A DNA stretch of 64,000 bases from Spodoptera frugiperda (GCF_023101765.2 NC_064217.1:8901788-8965787); one strand, 5' to 3'. Positions 44,141-56,462 are shown, counted from the stretch's first letter. Notes: generated from the letters alone by a model not told the origin. Program-made: numbers and translations.

Positions 44141-45044
44141 CTTCCATTCTGATACTATGCTAAACTTAGACTAACAATATTTCAATGAATTGAAAATAAT
44201 ATCATTTCAGCTTTTTTGACGTGCATCGTTTGTAAAATGCATAAGATTTTTAACGTTAATTCAACGTTTTACAGAGCTTTATTAGAAATATTGTTTGTTT
44301 TATAGGTTCTTGGCACCGCACTCGCACCTGGCATTGTCTGAAGGCTAGACTTTCATGAAAATAAAACAAATATTCTCGGATTGTTTGCAATGACTGCTCT
44401 TAGTGCTAGTGCTAGAAATAAAGACTTTTTTTGTTTTTATTTATACTCGTTTATTCTTATGATTTGGTATATGAACAGCATTAGTGTGAATTGTTTGTTT
44501 GTATAAAATGTGGTTTACTTTTAACGTGTTAAAATACGCCTAGGTACAATTAATTGTAGTAATTTTAAATGAACAAAATTTTGGTCGGAAACATTGTACT
44601 ACATGTTGTCATTTTAGTGTATGGTTACCTATTAAAAAGGCGGGTACAGGAGTCTCCAAGATACAGGATTATTCTAGTTTGGGGGCTAACGGTACGCTAA
44701 AATTTAAACAATTTGTGATATAGCGTTAAGAACATAATTGTGAAGTATATTAAAAAACTTTATCATTTATTTTTATTATTATTTCAGAACTTAAAGCAAA
44801 AACAAAACAACATTATCACCATAGGCCCCTGAGTACCTACATACATATACAGTAAACGTCACCGCTCTATGGGGCGTATGTGCTAATTACGAGATCACAG
44901 GGCCTGCATACTAATGGCCAGTGGATGTCTACAGAATACTAAGTAGCCGGCATTTAATTGCTCACTACTCTGTGTACTGGGAGGCATATAAGATGCTTGA
45001 CATGTCTACTTTATCTATAGATCTGTAATAAAATTTTTTGTTTA

Positions 45045-45270
45045 GCTCTTAAGTATAAAACAAAGTTGCTTTCTCTGTCTCTATGTCCCTTTAGTATAAA
45101 ACAGAGTCGCTTTCTCTGTGCATATGTACCTTTGTATGTTTAAATCTTTACGCAACGGATTTTTTTAATGGATAGAGTGATTCGAGAGGAAGGTTTATAT
45201 GTACAATATGTATATGCATATTACATCATCATTGCACCCATGTGAAATTGGGGTGGGTCGCTAGTATTCT
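45045..45270 (-). repeat. Minus-strand LINE tail with internal duplication
   Basis: The first block AGTATAAAACARAGTYGCTTTCTCTGT appears twice in tandem (45,051 and 45,099). Then come CTTTACGCAACGG, GATAGAGTGATTCGAGAGG and GGGTGGGTCGCTAG. Related to 43.95 kb. Confidence 0.6.
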
Positions 45271-45282
45271 TATGAAGATGAA

Positions 45283-45486
45283 TTTATGTCATAGGTGGAC
45301 AATAGGGTAGATGACTTATTTTTATTCTAATGTCCATCTTGTGATTTTAAAATATTCAAACTATTCATTCAAAATTCGAAACAAATACTTTCGAAGATAT
45401 GTTGATTTGAAATATCGCGTGACGTCACTTTTAGACTAATTTTATACGTAGAAATTATGTATTTGCTCCCACTCCTAATGATGTAG
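45283..45486 (-). repeat. Dispersed 200-bp repeat, copy 2
   Basis: Reverse complement of 40,794-40,992 with the same landmarks in inverted order, including AATAGGGTAGATGACTTATTTTTATT and ACGTAGAAATTATG. It carries an exact CRE, TGACGTCA (45,420-45,427), where copy 1 has TGAAGTCA. Confidence 0.6.
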
Positions 45487-45489
45487 AAC

Positions 45490-46880
45490 TACATGATTTA
45501 GGTTAAAAATTTTGCGTCTTTTGAATTTTTATGGTTACTAGGTAAGCGTACTTTGGAAAATTAAAAATATTTATAGGTAAATTCTATTTTCTGAGATAAA
45601 TACAGCACACCTTTACTATTTTGATTTATACATATAATACATAAGAAGCTTTTTAGCATTGGAAATAAATGTTGAAATGTAAAAATATTTATCATATTAT
45701 GTAGTTTTATGTGCTAAACATATAATTATTTCTATAACACTACTAGATACATTATAAAACCCATATAAAAACGATAAAGCATGAAAATAACCACGACATT
45801 AAAGTTTTTTCCACGTCACGCCTAAGAAATTGTTTCGAACCCCACATTTTTACATAACTAGTGCAAAAGTAAACAAAGTAACGCAGAGAGGGAAAGTTTC
45901 CTCGTTTTTCATCCCTCGGGACCCTCTCGGAGGGACGTAGCTCAAATTTCCGACAAAATAATAACGTTTGAATTTAATTTCAATCTTACTTTATATCGTG
46001 TGGGTTGAAAAATAACCTTTATGAAACGTACAAAGCATTTATAGTTAATGTTCATATGTGTTAAGAAAAATTGCTCATGTTCAAATGTCAATAAAGACCA
46101 AATTCCCTTATTCATGCACGTTAAGCTAACTTAACGATCTTAAAGAAACGCACTCGCTTGAACTTGTAACCTTTTCACCTTTAAAAAGACACACGTGCGT
46201 TCGAAATTATAAATTAAACGTTAAATTTTCAATAAAATTTCACCCTTAGTCTGTAAACCGGTCTGAGCCAAGCCAAGCTGCGAAAATATTAAAAGATTTT
46301 GTATATAATGTAGCGGACACGAGGGTCATTCGGCCAATCAGTCCCCTTTTCAATGACCGACGGCGACCCGAACGCGCGTCGGTCAACTCCGAATAATGAA
46401 ACTTTAAAAAAGGAACAGGCCCGCCAATAAACAAACCGTATATCATTCGTTATTCAAATATATTTTGGTGAATGGTTGACCCGAGCCCACGCGACCATTT
46501 GATGGTTAAATATTTTCAGTGGGCAACACCGACCGCCGGTTTTAATTTATGATCTGTGAATTTGAAACAAATATGTCACCTTTTTGGGATTGATTTATTT
46601 CTTTACAAAAATGTGTCAATGGTTTTTTACAACTTGGTAATAAATGTAACGGTAAATATGAATAATTTAATTAAAGGTATTGATGTGAAAAATTAAATGG
46701 TATCGCCCTAATTGTAACGATCTACTTTATTAATAAAATGGCTTGTAATTAGGCGGGGGAGCGAACGCGGGAAAAATTGTATTAGTTTGCCTTTTAACAC
46801 GACCAGAACACTGTTTTAGCTCCCCCACAAACATAATTGTATTAATTGTTTAGATTAATGTCTTTTTCTTTCTTTTTATA
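45490..46880. other. Non-coding DNA with motif-rich islets
   Basis: Islets at 45,890-45,960 (CCTCGGGACCCTCTCGGAGGGACG) and 46,300-46,560. The second contains CAATAAACAAACC (forkhead-like) and ACGGCGACCCGAACGCGCGTCGG in AT-rich surroundings. Enhancer-like, but unproven. No gene. Confidence 0.4.
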
Positions 46881-46883
46881 TTA

Positions 46884-46995
46884 ACCGACGTACTCAGAGT
46901 CATTGGTTTCTTAACGCAGTCCTCAGTAATTGTTGAACAAAATCGTTATTAAGGAATAGTTTAAGTAATCATTAAATGACTCTGAGTGCGTCGGT
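46884..46995. mobile_element. Harbinger-like MITE, full copy
   Basis: A 112-bp foldback with ends ACCGACGTACTCAGAGTCAT / ATGACTCTGAGTGCGTCGGT. The centre also pairs (CGCAGTCCTCAGTAATTGTT with AATCGTTATTAAGGAATAG). It matches 31.31, 49.05 and 52.88 kb. A TAA/TTA-type flank fits PIF/Harbinger duplications. Confidence 0.7.
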
Positions 46996-48200
46996 AAGTA
47001 TTTATAAATTCATAATATAATAGTACGAAATATGTTTGTATTTATTTGGCGAAACAATTAGTAGAATTAACATTTTAATCAATTGGATATGTTTTTTTTT
47101 TCAAAAAGTAATTAACTAACAATTACCTTCTCAAAAGTAAATTGAATGAATATTAAATTGTAGTCTTCTATCTAAATATAAAAATGACTCTCAATTTATT
47201 TTAGGACACCACTATATTAAAGTAAGTTTTTATTTATACTACTATAAAAAATATAGTAGAACCTAAAGTTAGGTCTCCTAGGAAATCTAACTTTAGATTT
47301 GAGGTAACAGTAGTGACCAGACGTGACTCCGTCGGGGTGAAGTTTCAGTTGAATTTGAGTTTATTACTCAATTACTTAAAGTGTAATTTCGAATGTATAG
47401 TTGCTGGTAATAATATTGCTTGTTTCTTTTTAATAATAAAAATGGCTAAGTACATTAATTTATAAATGGCTAAGAGTTTTTTATTGCGTTATCTAATAAA
47501 ATAAATAACATGACATTAAATATCTACTTGAGTAAGCGTCTATTTCACCACCTTCATATATTATGTGCCCGATTAATTATTGTGACAGATAGTCCATACC
47601 AATTAAGTAAGTACGTTCTTAATTCAAAATTATCTGATACATAGCGGCTATCTAGAAATTGTAAATCAAGTCGTCAAAGTTCCATGTATTTACGATTTTT
47701 ATTTACACCTTTAATTGGTTCAGTTCAAAAACATAACAAAAAACGTTAATCATAATTACCTACCTATAATATTTTATCGTTATAAACTGGCATTTAACTC
47801 CAAATAAGTTAAAAGTAATAATATAGAAATAAACCAATTATTTGACAAAACAACAAAGCTCTTAGTATCCCTAACTTACATGTACGTAATAAAACATAAT
47901 TATCTAAAAGCCAAAACCTTAGACAAAGACATTATATTTATTCCTAAATATGAGAACAATAAATAAGAAATTCCCGTCATGTTTCCCGAACCATTGGTCC
48001 TCGCAATAAAATTATATACGCCTACAAAATAAAACGACCCCTACCGATGACATTCTGCATGCAAAATTAAATTTTACAATCCAGCCGTTTCAATATAGGT
48101 AATATTAGAAATTTATGTCGCGTGTACGAATGTCCCTTCTCATAAATTTTGTTTCGTCTGCCTTGTTGTGTAGTTGGGACTTGTGTTTATGTATAAAACT
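46996..48200. other. Non-coding AT-rich DNA
   Basis: A 10-bp inverted repeat CTAAAGTTAG/CTAACTTTAG lies near 47,263-47,296. No gene or recognised repeat. Confidence 0.45.
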
Positions 48201-48204
48201 GTAG

Positions 48205-48310
48205 TATATACTAATATTCTTGATGTAAAAGTTTGGATGTCTATTGGTTAATAATTTTATAAAAGCTGGACGGATCTGGGTGAAAGGCATAGAGATCATT
48301 TTTATTTTGG
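48205..48310 (-). repeat. RTE-like tail, diverged
   Basis: ACTAATATTCTTGATGTAAAAGTTTGGATG...GCTGGACGGATCTGGGTGAAAGG keeps the word order of the minus-strand copies at 38.17 and 56.46 kb but is strongly diverged. Confidence 0.45.
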
Positions 48311-48504
48311 GAAATTCCACGGTTCTTATGGTTAGTTGCTAATCTAATAATGTAATGCGATATTTCGTAACAATTGAATTTATTAATCGATGTTAATCCC
48401 AAATCTTTGCATAGAATAGATATTTGACGTTTATTCTAAGTATTGAATTTTTGACAAAAATGTAAAGTAATTCAGGGATTTGAATTGAAAGTTGTCAATA
48501 TTGT

Positions 48505-48578
48505 ACTTTTTTATTATAACTTTTGTGAGACATACTAAATTAGTTATTATTTTATCGACTTACTCACGTAACTGTTAT
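48505..48578 (+). repeat. Single arm of the 15.3-kb MITE family
   Basis: TTTATTATAACTTTTGTGAGACATACTAAATTAG...TCGACTTACTCACGTAACTG corresponds to the left arm at 15,320-15,388. Confidence 0.6.
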
Positions 48579-48879
48579 ATATTTAAATTGTAAGTTAGGA
48601 TAAAAGCTTTTAACTACAAAACGGACATAATCGCAGGCAGAACTAGTAAGTAATATTTTAAACATTTTAGACTTATTAGTTAACAACAGTTTTGGTACAA
48701 AATTATTTAATTTATGTGTCTGTCCTTGGTCTGTTTGGCCACGTGGGATTTTAACACTAAAAGAGAATTAGTATCCAGTGACAAAATACAGTAAACATAT
48801 TAAAATATTTACCTAGTTTGTTTGGTTCATTTAAGCATACTACAGGAAAACGACTCGTTAGTCACTTTAACAGTTTTTT

Positions 48880-48992
48880 TTAAAACGTTGTCCTACATTG
48901 TGGGTCACACAAAGAATTGTTCCGTGCGGGAATCGAACCCGCTACACGTAACGTGGCAGCCAATTACCCAGCCACCGCACCAACCTTGCAGT
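48880..48992 (-). repeat. tRNA-derived SINE (family A), internally deleted
   Basis: Minus copy: GGGTCACACAAAGAATTG, GTGCGGGAATCGAACCCGC (reverse B-box) and CAGCCACCGCACC (head). The body between the CCACAA block and the tail is missing compared with 63.12 kb. Confidence 0.75.
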
Positions 48993-49046
48993 CAAAAAAT
49001 TTAAGAAGATTTAATTTATCTTCTAGTTTATCTTGATCTATTCTTA

Positions 49047-49128
49047 CCGAAGTAATCAGAGTAATTTAATGGTTACTTAACCCATTCCTTAGCGATAAGT
49101 AATCATTAAATGTCTGTGAGTACTGCAA
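49047..49128. mobile_element. Harbinger-like MITE, short (82 bp) form
   Basis: CCGAAGTAATCAGAGTAATT...CATTAAATGTCTGTGAGTACTGCAA flanked by TTA on both sides (49,044-49,046 and 49,129-49,131). The central palindrome of the 112-bp form is deleted. Confidence 0.65.
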
Positions 49129-49131
49129 TTA

Positions 49132-51090
49132 GAGATAGATTGGATTTAACTGAATTACAGTTTTTCTTTCGTTGGCAAGACGAATTCATATGGATAAGTT
49201 CTATGGCACCTACGTTAATTTACACACATCGATAGACTGTCTGACTCCGTTATAAATAATGACAGTGTTTAACAAACCAATAAGAGCAATCGCAAGATAA
49301 AAGGCATCTACATGATGTTCGGAAAAATGCCGATATTTTTTAAACAAGACAGGAGCACTCAACGTAAAACATCTCATTATAACGTACATACCACACACGC
49401 CCTTAAAAGATAAAGAAAATCGAAAGCAAACATCACATCGTGCACTCTAAAAATAATAACATATTATGTCCCTTCAAAGTGCTCGTCTTGGAGCGTACCT
49501 CCGTGCCCTCCCTCCCTCCGTAACCGTACAATAACTTCACCCTCACATGGTCATAACGAGTCCCGATAAGGGTCTCCGAGACCCGAGGTAAATCACCCTG
49601 TATCTGGGGTGACACCCCGCCTCCGGGTATATACAGTACTATGTATTTACGTCGGACATTCGATTTCGAAACGGCTGAATGTTTTTGTGAGATATTTGTG
49701 TATTTCGTTCGCGAATCGTTTTTGATAAATTGTCCTTTTGAGAGACGCAGGTTGGTTTATTCTATGGTAATGTTATTTAATTTGAAAGAAAGGAAAGAAA
49801 GTTTTAAATGGTATTTAGCATTTTGGTGGTCTAATATAACTGTAGAGATCTTGTAAATGTAATATTTGGTTAATTAAAATCAGACATGGATTTCGCGTCT
49901 TAGAAGGTCGTAAGCAACGAGTATCTTGTTCTTGTTTAGGCATCATATACTTCTTACTTCACATTAATTACTTATAAAAGTATAACTGTGATAGTTAACG
50001 CAAATTCTTAGATTGCACAACGTTTACTTAACTAGTCTAAAACGTAAGGAATTCTTCAGATCAGTTACAATTGAGCAAAAAATGCCTACATAGAAACCTT
50101 TAGACCCACATAAATTACACATAACAGTCCGCTTCACGACAACCAGCATCCACATCCCATAAAAACACACACAACACATTAAAGATTAATGTCTAAACAA
50201 AAATCAGGTCTGACGTGCCCCTTCTGGAAAATAAAAATATCTTAGAGGAAGGCTTTCCCTCGAGGAAACTGGTGAGTCTAATGTTTTCTTTTTATTCCAT
50301 CACGCGGGATGACGGCGTAATCCATCAGGGGTAAGCCAGGGTAACGGGGAGGGGGGAGGGTAATGATCGATTTTCTATACGAAGGGACCCCCGTAAAACT
50401 ATGGTTATTGGATATTTCGGCCGAACATCATCTCGGGACGCACTTGTTTGGTTTATGCGCTGGGCTGTACCGAACATAGAGTGGTATGGAGACGCTAATT
50501 TGAATTTGTGTATCCTTGTTACGCAGTTTCAACTTGAGGTTTTGTTTTTAAGAAAATTTCTTTAAAAGTTTTGAGTTTTAGAGTCAAATACGAATTATTG
50601 TAAATTTAATATGCATTAGTTAACAATACATTCTTAAGAATTGTTTTAAGTCATATTTATAACTCGTTCGATCAACATTTTCACTCTAAAAACAAATATA
50701 TTTTAACTATTAACATTAAAAATCGAATTACCAAAAAATCCAAAAACAAGTCAACTGCACAGTTTTCCCTCAGCATTTGTGTTCGCTCCAAAATAGGGGT
50801 GGATTTATGTTAACAGGAAGTGCCCCGGCGAAATGGCGTCCTAAGCCTTCAGATACGGTTTATGTACCGAACAGCACAATACGTGTAGCTCCTACACGTT
50901 ATTAATTTCAGAAGCGTCAGTTTGTTCAGCTACATTGTTAGATTATAGTTTGGGGAATATTTGTAGGTTATGTGTGACTAGAAGGATGCAATTGTATATT
51001 ATTTTAATCTGCATAATATTAAATAACATACATATGTATCTTGTTTTAACTAAAACCACGGTTAATACATTAATGGAAAAAATCTCTACT
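49132..51090. other. Non-coding DNA with GC-richer islets at 49.5 and 50.3 kb
   Basis: Islets at 49,485-49,640 (CCCTCCCTCCCTCCGTAACC, GTCTCCGAGACCCGAGG) and 50,270-50,470. No ORF with a recognisable domain; a minus frame at 49,433-49,615 is GC-driven and not called. Confidence 0.4.
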
Positions 51091-51092
51091 AG

Positions 51093-51150
51093 CGTCCGCG
51101 CACGTTGCTCATGATGAAAAGTCCCTCTCTGACTCGAAACTAGTAGAGCC
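51093..51150 (+). repeat. GAGTCCCTCTGTGACTCGAAACTAG-type fragment
   Basis: AAAAGTCCCTCTCTGACTCGAAACTAGTAGAGCC is shared with 15,105-15,140, followed here by a short ATC run. Confidence 0.55.
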
Positions 51151-51614
51151 GTTCTGTCATCATCATCATCTTGTTTTGTAATTATCCAAAACAAATCTTG
51201 TTTCTTTAATAAAATATATAATGTTGAAATATTGACTTCAAAAAATAATCGAATTATAGAATAAACACATTATTGTCAGTTTTGTTACTATATACACTAT
51301 ATTTAACTTGTGATGTTATATTTGTTTTTACTCCTTGCAATAATGATTCTATGGCTTGAAGGTTTTCTTACACACAGAATGAAAAAAAAAAACTGAAAAT
51401 TACTTCTATGTTTAGTCTTTATATCCCACATATTATGGCTTCAACCTCAAAAATTCTAAGCATTCGCGATCTCTATTCTTATACTACTACGGCCACGACT
51501 ATAGTTCAAAAACTTAACACCTATTTACTGTACCAACTCTAATCTCTGACGACATCGCATAACCCCATAAAATGGAGCAGCGATCCTCACTTATATGTCA
51601 TATACATATAAGTA

Positions 51615-51810
51615 AAATATAATGGCGGAGTTTGAGTTTTATGACGTCACGGCATCCATTGAGAGCTCACGGCTATTTGGGGATAAGGCAGTCGTTAGAG
51701 GGTTGTGCTAAAAACTGATATGCCGAAGGCTAAGGAGAACAGACCTTTATGGGGTCGCAACGGTTATTTGGCCAATATTTATCGTAAATAACCTTTTATG
51801 GGTTTGCGTG
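51615..51810. promoter_or_regulatory. CRE and TTTATGG motif cluster (candidate enhancer)
   Basis: Exact CRE TGACGTCA (51,642-51,649). Two TTTATGGG words (posterior-Hox/Cad-like) lie near 51,746 and 51,795. An 8-bp inverted repeat GGTTATTT/AAATAACC spans about 51,763-51,794. No coding sequence. Confidence 0.3.
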
Positions 51811-51989
51811 GATGTTTGTAAGCGATTTTCGAGTTGAAAGGGAAAATGGCGTCGTATGTGTAGAGTAGGTAAGCTGTTGTAATTGTTTATAGATGTAAAG
51901 GCAATATAAGAACATATTTTGAAAAGATAATATTTGGTATATTACTGAACTGGTAGCTCTAAGTTTGGCTTTATGATTGGTCAAAGTAT

Positions 51990-52165
51990 ATATCACATCA
52001 TCAGCCTATAAGGGGCTACTATTGACCAAAGGCCTCTTCTTACATGGAAAAGGTTTGAGCATTAAGCATTAAGCGTGGTCGCTTACTCAATGCAGGTTGA
52101 CGATTTCAAACTTATAATTAGTAATTACAAGTCCAGGTTTCCTCGCGGTCTTTCCTTCACCGGTC
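51990..52165 (-). repeat. AGAGGCCT-family 3' end, minus copy
   Basis: CATCATCAGCCTATAAGGGGC, TTGACCAAAGGCCTCTTCTT, AAAGGTTTGAGCATTAAGC, CTCAATGCAGGTTGACGATTTC and TCCAGGTTTCCTCGCGG: reverse of 20.14 and 35.17 kb. GCATTAA is locally doubled. Confidence 0.7.
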
Positions 52166-52430
52166 AAAGTATGGTCAAATACAAATAGTACGTAGGTAGA
52201 TACAGTTACAACTATATATAATTATGTAGATATATTATCATACACAGGCACCTATGGTCTGTAGTGAATGACAAGTTAAGATGCTGATAATACCATTACA
52301 CACTTACATAATATAGTCCACTACTCCGTAAGACGTAATACAAAATAATACATAAATTAAATTACTAACAAATACTTAAGACACATCACTAACACGATAA
52401 ACAACTTAACACACCAAATGTAAAAAGCGA

Positions 52431-52545
52431 ACTAATCTTAGTTCAATGCAAAAGTTAATAAATGCAAGCTCTATAGAAACTGTGAATAGATTCAACCCTT
52501 TCGCTACCTCTGCGCGCACGCATGGAAATTAGATCAGTAGGTAGC
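52431..52545 (+). repeat. 115-bp duplicated element, copy 1
   Basis: Ungapped match over 115 bp to 53,268-53,382 with about ten mismatches. Core words are CAAAAGTTAATAAATGCAAG and CATGGAAATTAGATCAGTAG. AC-rich sequence precedes both copies and a TGTCAAA word follows both, so the duplicated unit may be longer. Confidence 0.75.
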
Positions 52546-52877
52546 GGCGCCGGCGCCATGTGAATGGCAACTGTCAAATTTTGTTGCGCAATATTAAAGT
52601 TTATGTTGCGTTGTTTGGATTTGTGTTGCGTAATATTTAAGTTGATTGGTAGTTTTTAACCCGTTGTATGTCGGATTGCAGATCTACGTGAGACACTATG
52701 TTTGTCCTCTTGTGTTTTATTTATATACGTAATTACATCATGTGAAGTAGTTTAATCTTAGTTTAACTGTATAATGTATTGGCTTAAGTTGTGTATAATT
52801 ATGCGTGTTTTTATATATAATTATGCGTGTTTTTTTAACAGACAGATTAAGAAATGTAATTTTACATTTTGTATTTA

Positions 52878-52959
52878 TTGCCGCACTTCAGAAATATTTA
52901 ATGATTACTTAAACTATTCCTTAAGTTAAGTAGCCATTAAATGACTCTGAATACGGCAG
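52878..52959. mobile_element. Harbinger-like MITE, short (82 bp) form
   Basis: TTGCCGCACTTCAG...ATGACTCTGAATACGGCAG with TTA on both flanks (52,875-52,877; 52,960-52,962). Same length as the 49.05-kb copy. It lies between the two 115-bp duplicates. Confidence 0.65.
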
Positions 52960-53267
52960 TTAGACTCAATGATATTTAACTTTATGACTAAGCTTTACCT
53001 GAGATACTTACATAATTATTGCGCAAAAAAAAAAAAAGTTGTGTGAATTGGTAATGAATAAACTCTTATATCTTCATCTTACAGTTGGCTGTACCTTTAC
53101 CTTTATCTACGACATAAATACTAAATAATATTTTAAAGATAGTTTAAGACCATGTTAGTCCTATACACCTTTTGCACTTGTCACCGTCTGTAATAACCTT
53201 ACACTTCAAGAACACTTCACGTCACTATCACGTAAAAACAACTATTCACAACAAACGTCAAATACAC

Positions 53268-53382
53268 ACTAATCTTGGTTCAACGCAAAAGTTAATAAAT
53301 GCAAGCTCTATTGAAACTGTGAATAAATCTAACCCCTTCGCTACCTCGGCGCGTACGCATGGAAATTAGATCAGTAGGTAGC
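53268..53382 (+). repeat. 115-bp duplicated element, copy 2
   Basis: Partner of 52,431-52,545, 837 bp downstream in the same orientation, without indels. Contains CAAAAGTTAATAAATGCAAG and the GC-richer CGGCGCGTACGC. Confidence 0.75.
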
Positions 53383-53389
53383 TGTGATT

Positions 53390-56270
53390 TGAACTGCGAA
53401 TGTCAAAGTTTGTGGTGTCGAATTGTTAGAGTGAATTGATTTTTTTATTATAAGTTTTATTTCGAGTTTTATTTGAAAACTTAAATAATACAATGAGATA
53501 TTATTTTTAAAATTATTACTTAATTTTATGTAATTATTATTTAAAAAAAATAAGTGTTTCAAATGAGAAATCTAATTATCTATTAAAAAAATAAATTTGA
53601 TAAGATCTCTAACCTTTTATCATTTAACACCTTTCTTCGTCGTAAATTTTCATTTAACCCTTTATAACGCAAGGTCGCCTTCAGTCGGCAACCGTTGAAA
53701 GCTCTGGGTTCACAACATACCTGAGAAACTTTGAGAAACATAATAAAAGATCGTATGTCGCGATTGTGCAACATTTTTTGCAGGCGCTCATTAATTTGGA
53801 GCTGTATGTACAGACAATAGCAACCCTTCCGGTGCCGCGGCGCGGTCTCTCCGACCATTGTGGCATTATCACTGCATTTGTGTTTCCGGACGCTTCTTTT
53901 TATTATGTAGATTAGGGGCTTTATCAGACCCGGATTTAGATAATACTGCATTTGCGTTTCTAAGCTTCGGATTCGCATACAAAATTCGCACATTTAACAG
54001 CTACATTTTATTTTTAGTTTGGACAGAGAAACGGTACAGATATGCGGGTGGTTATTCCAAAATTTACTTTGACTTTCACCCTCGTTTTAAATAACAACGA
54101 ATAATAGAACACTAACTGCCAATCGACATGACCGATCATGCGTAACGCAAGATCAATGAATAAACAGCAGTCAAATAAATCTAACGAGGACTCTTACATC
54201 TGCATGTCATTGGAATAAATCAAATCACCATTGAATGCATCCGTAAAATATTTTTGAACTATTTTGAATGCACCATCCGTTTGATAGTAGGTAGTAAAAA
54301 AATCATCCCTCGTAAGTCAACCCGTTCACTGACACGTATTGAACGGATATAAAAAAGTTACACCCATATTTTGCACTTCCCGATATCGAATAATAGGGTC
54401 TATTTATGCATTCTCGATAAATGAAGAGTATTTTTTTACTTCTATTATAAATCAAAATGTATTATTTATCTTTAGAGAATCAGAATCTGCATCCTATTGT
54501 TATTCGGGATATGCGGTGTGTCAAGGGTGTAATGTTTTTATGGATTGTAGTAACATTAGTTATTCAGTAATAATAATAGTACTTTATATTGAATCCAGTC
54601 TTAGTTTAGCAATAAAACTGCAAATGTATAACTGTAATATTAGGTACGTCGTTTTGGGTCCAACAGATTTTAATCGCTTGCATAAATTGAAAGGAGAACA
54701 GGCAGCCATTTTGAATATTTGAAGGGCCGAGGGTGTATTCGACCGTAGGGCAGTAATTACTTGATTGGAGTTAAGAGGTGGCATGCCGAGATACCGGCCG
54801 GGTTGCATTGTTGGAACCGCGCCTTGGCGGGGCTCGAGTACTGCGTTCAAGTGTTTTATAAAATGTACGGCATGTCAGATTCACACCTACAGCGTTCGAG
54901 GGTTAACCGTCAGAAATACATGCTTTTAAATATAAACGCTCATTATTATACAGCTGTATCTGTAATAGTAGGAAATAATTTGCATAATATGTGTTGTTAA
55001 CAAAAGCATTTCAATATAAATGTAACCCTGTCGAAGTATCAAAGGATCAGCTTATCAATTAGTTGGAATATCGGCTACATTCAGCTTGCACAAATGCATA
55101 TTATTAAATCACAGAGTAAAAAGTTTAAAACATCTGACACTGCCAAGGTGACGGGTGATGGGGACGTTGAAAAAACCGTCACACACACAAAATCCGGGGC
55201 CTTTAATCCGTTCTATTATGCATATAATTATTATTTCCGATACTCTATCAAAGAAAATAACAGTCCTTTTTGCATATGCGTTTTTGACGGAAGTGTGAAT
55301 AAAAAATGTCACCCTCAGGTAGTGGAAGGGTGACCCAGAACGTTTTTTTTTTATGAACGTAATACGAGTAGAAATGTATTGGAGATTTTTATAAGATGAT
55401 TATTATGCATGCATTCTCAGGAAGATTTGGCCGACACGTCGCCCGAGGCGTGTGTGAAGGACTTCTTTAGGGTCTAGAGTTGTGGGGTGGTGTTTGAGGG
55501 TTAACGGAAAAATTACACAAAGTGGACGTGGTAGAATTATTTGAAAAAATATCTTCGCATATTTTATCGGCTCTTTTTTGAAAGTACATTGTGTGAAAAG
55601 TTATACGGATACTTGAAACATTTTTGTACTTATTATTGGCCCACTACTTATACGTGGAAGTATTGAGTACTTGAATTTCGATCAATTTTTACCTATAAAG
55701 CTGAAAAGGAACAATACAAAAACTACTCTTTAAATATTAATTAATTCAAAACAATTTGTACTAAGTAAAGAAGGAGATTTCATCCATTTGGATCTTAGTC
55801 TCAACTTCCTAGTTTCATACACATGGAACAGCCAAAAAAAAAAAGATAAAACGAACAACAACTCTCGGTGCATTCATTCAACAATTTTTTTTATAACCCT
55901 CAAAACCGTACCCACCTTGTATTCAGGGTAACCATTATGCTACTGTTTGTTTGTCATATTTTTTATGGGTTTTAGTCCAGGTAATCCCATGTCCTCTCAC
56001 GTCGAATGGGTTGTGACGTATAAAGGGATTAATTTTTAATAGATAATTAATGATGTCAGTGTAGTGGTGCGGTCTGTGAGTTTGTACGTATTTTGATTGT
56101 ACGTGAGATATTTTTTTGCATAGTGATTAGGTTTTGATATATTGTTTTTGTGGGTGTAGCGATAGGTTATGTATTTAGTTTATAGAAACGAAAGATTTGT
56201 TGAAGTCAAAGTATAATTGACTTTGACTTCAACTCTTTATATACTCAAATCTCTATATACATGCACCTAT
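53390..56270. other. Non-coding DNA, several open frames but no recognised domain
   Basis: A 136-codon minus frame (53,583-53,993), a 127-codon plus frame (54,339-54,722) and a 79-codon plus frame with a true ATG (55,094-55,333) are open but carry no motif I recognise. Notable are an 8-bp hairpin GTCACCCT/AGGGTGAC (55,308-55,334) and a 14-bp inverted repeat at 56,199-56,233. Confidence 0.4.
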
Positions 56271-56271
56271 A

Positions 56272-56400
56272 CAAATATACATAGGTACTTTTGAAACGTC
56301 AACAAATAAAGAAATAAATAATATTCTGTTGGTCTGTTCGTCAGTGAAGCTAGGTGCTCGTTCCAAAATTCGTTTTCTTTTCTGCTTTAGGTGTTTAGTT
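56272..56400 (-). repeat. LINE-tail fragment (ACTGACGGACAG type)
   Basis: GTACTTTTGAAACGTCAACAAATAAAG...CGTCAGTGAAGCTAGGTGCTCGTTCC, reverse of the 11.69-11.99 kb pair. Confidence 0.6.
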
Positions 56401-56462
56401 AATCTATTTGAAATTTTGCATACCCTATTGAGACGGATATAAGCGTAGCAAAAGTCAGTATC

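Noticed and set aside
53583..53993. 136-codon minus frame, the longest outside the retrotransposon and hAT relic
   Set aside because: No recognisable domain, competing open frame on the same strand, no promoter or splice support.
55094..55333. 79-codon plus frame with a true ATG
   Set aside because: Plausible composition but no motif, no poly(A) signal, and such lengths are expected by chance in 64 kb.
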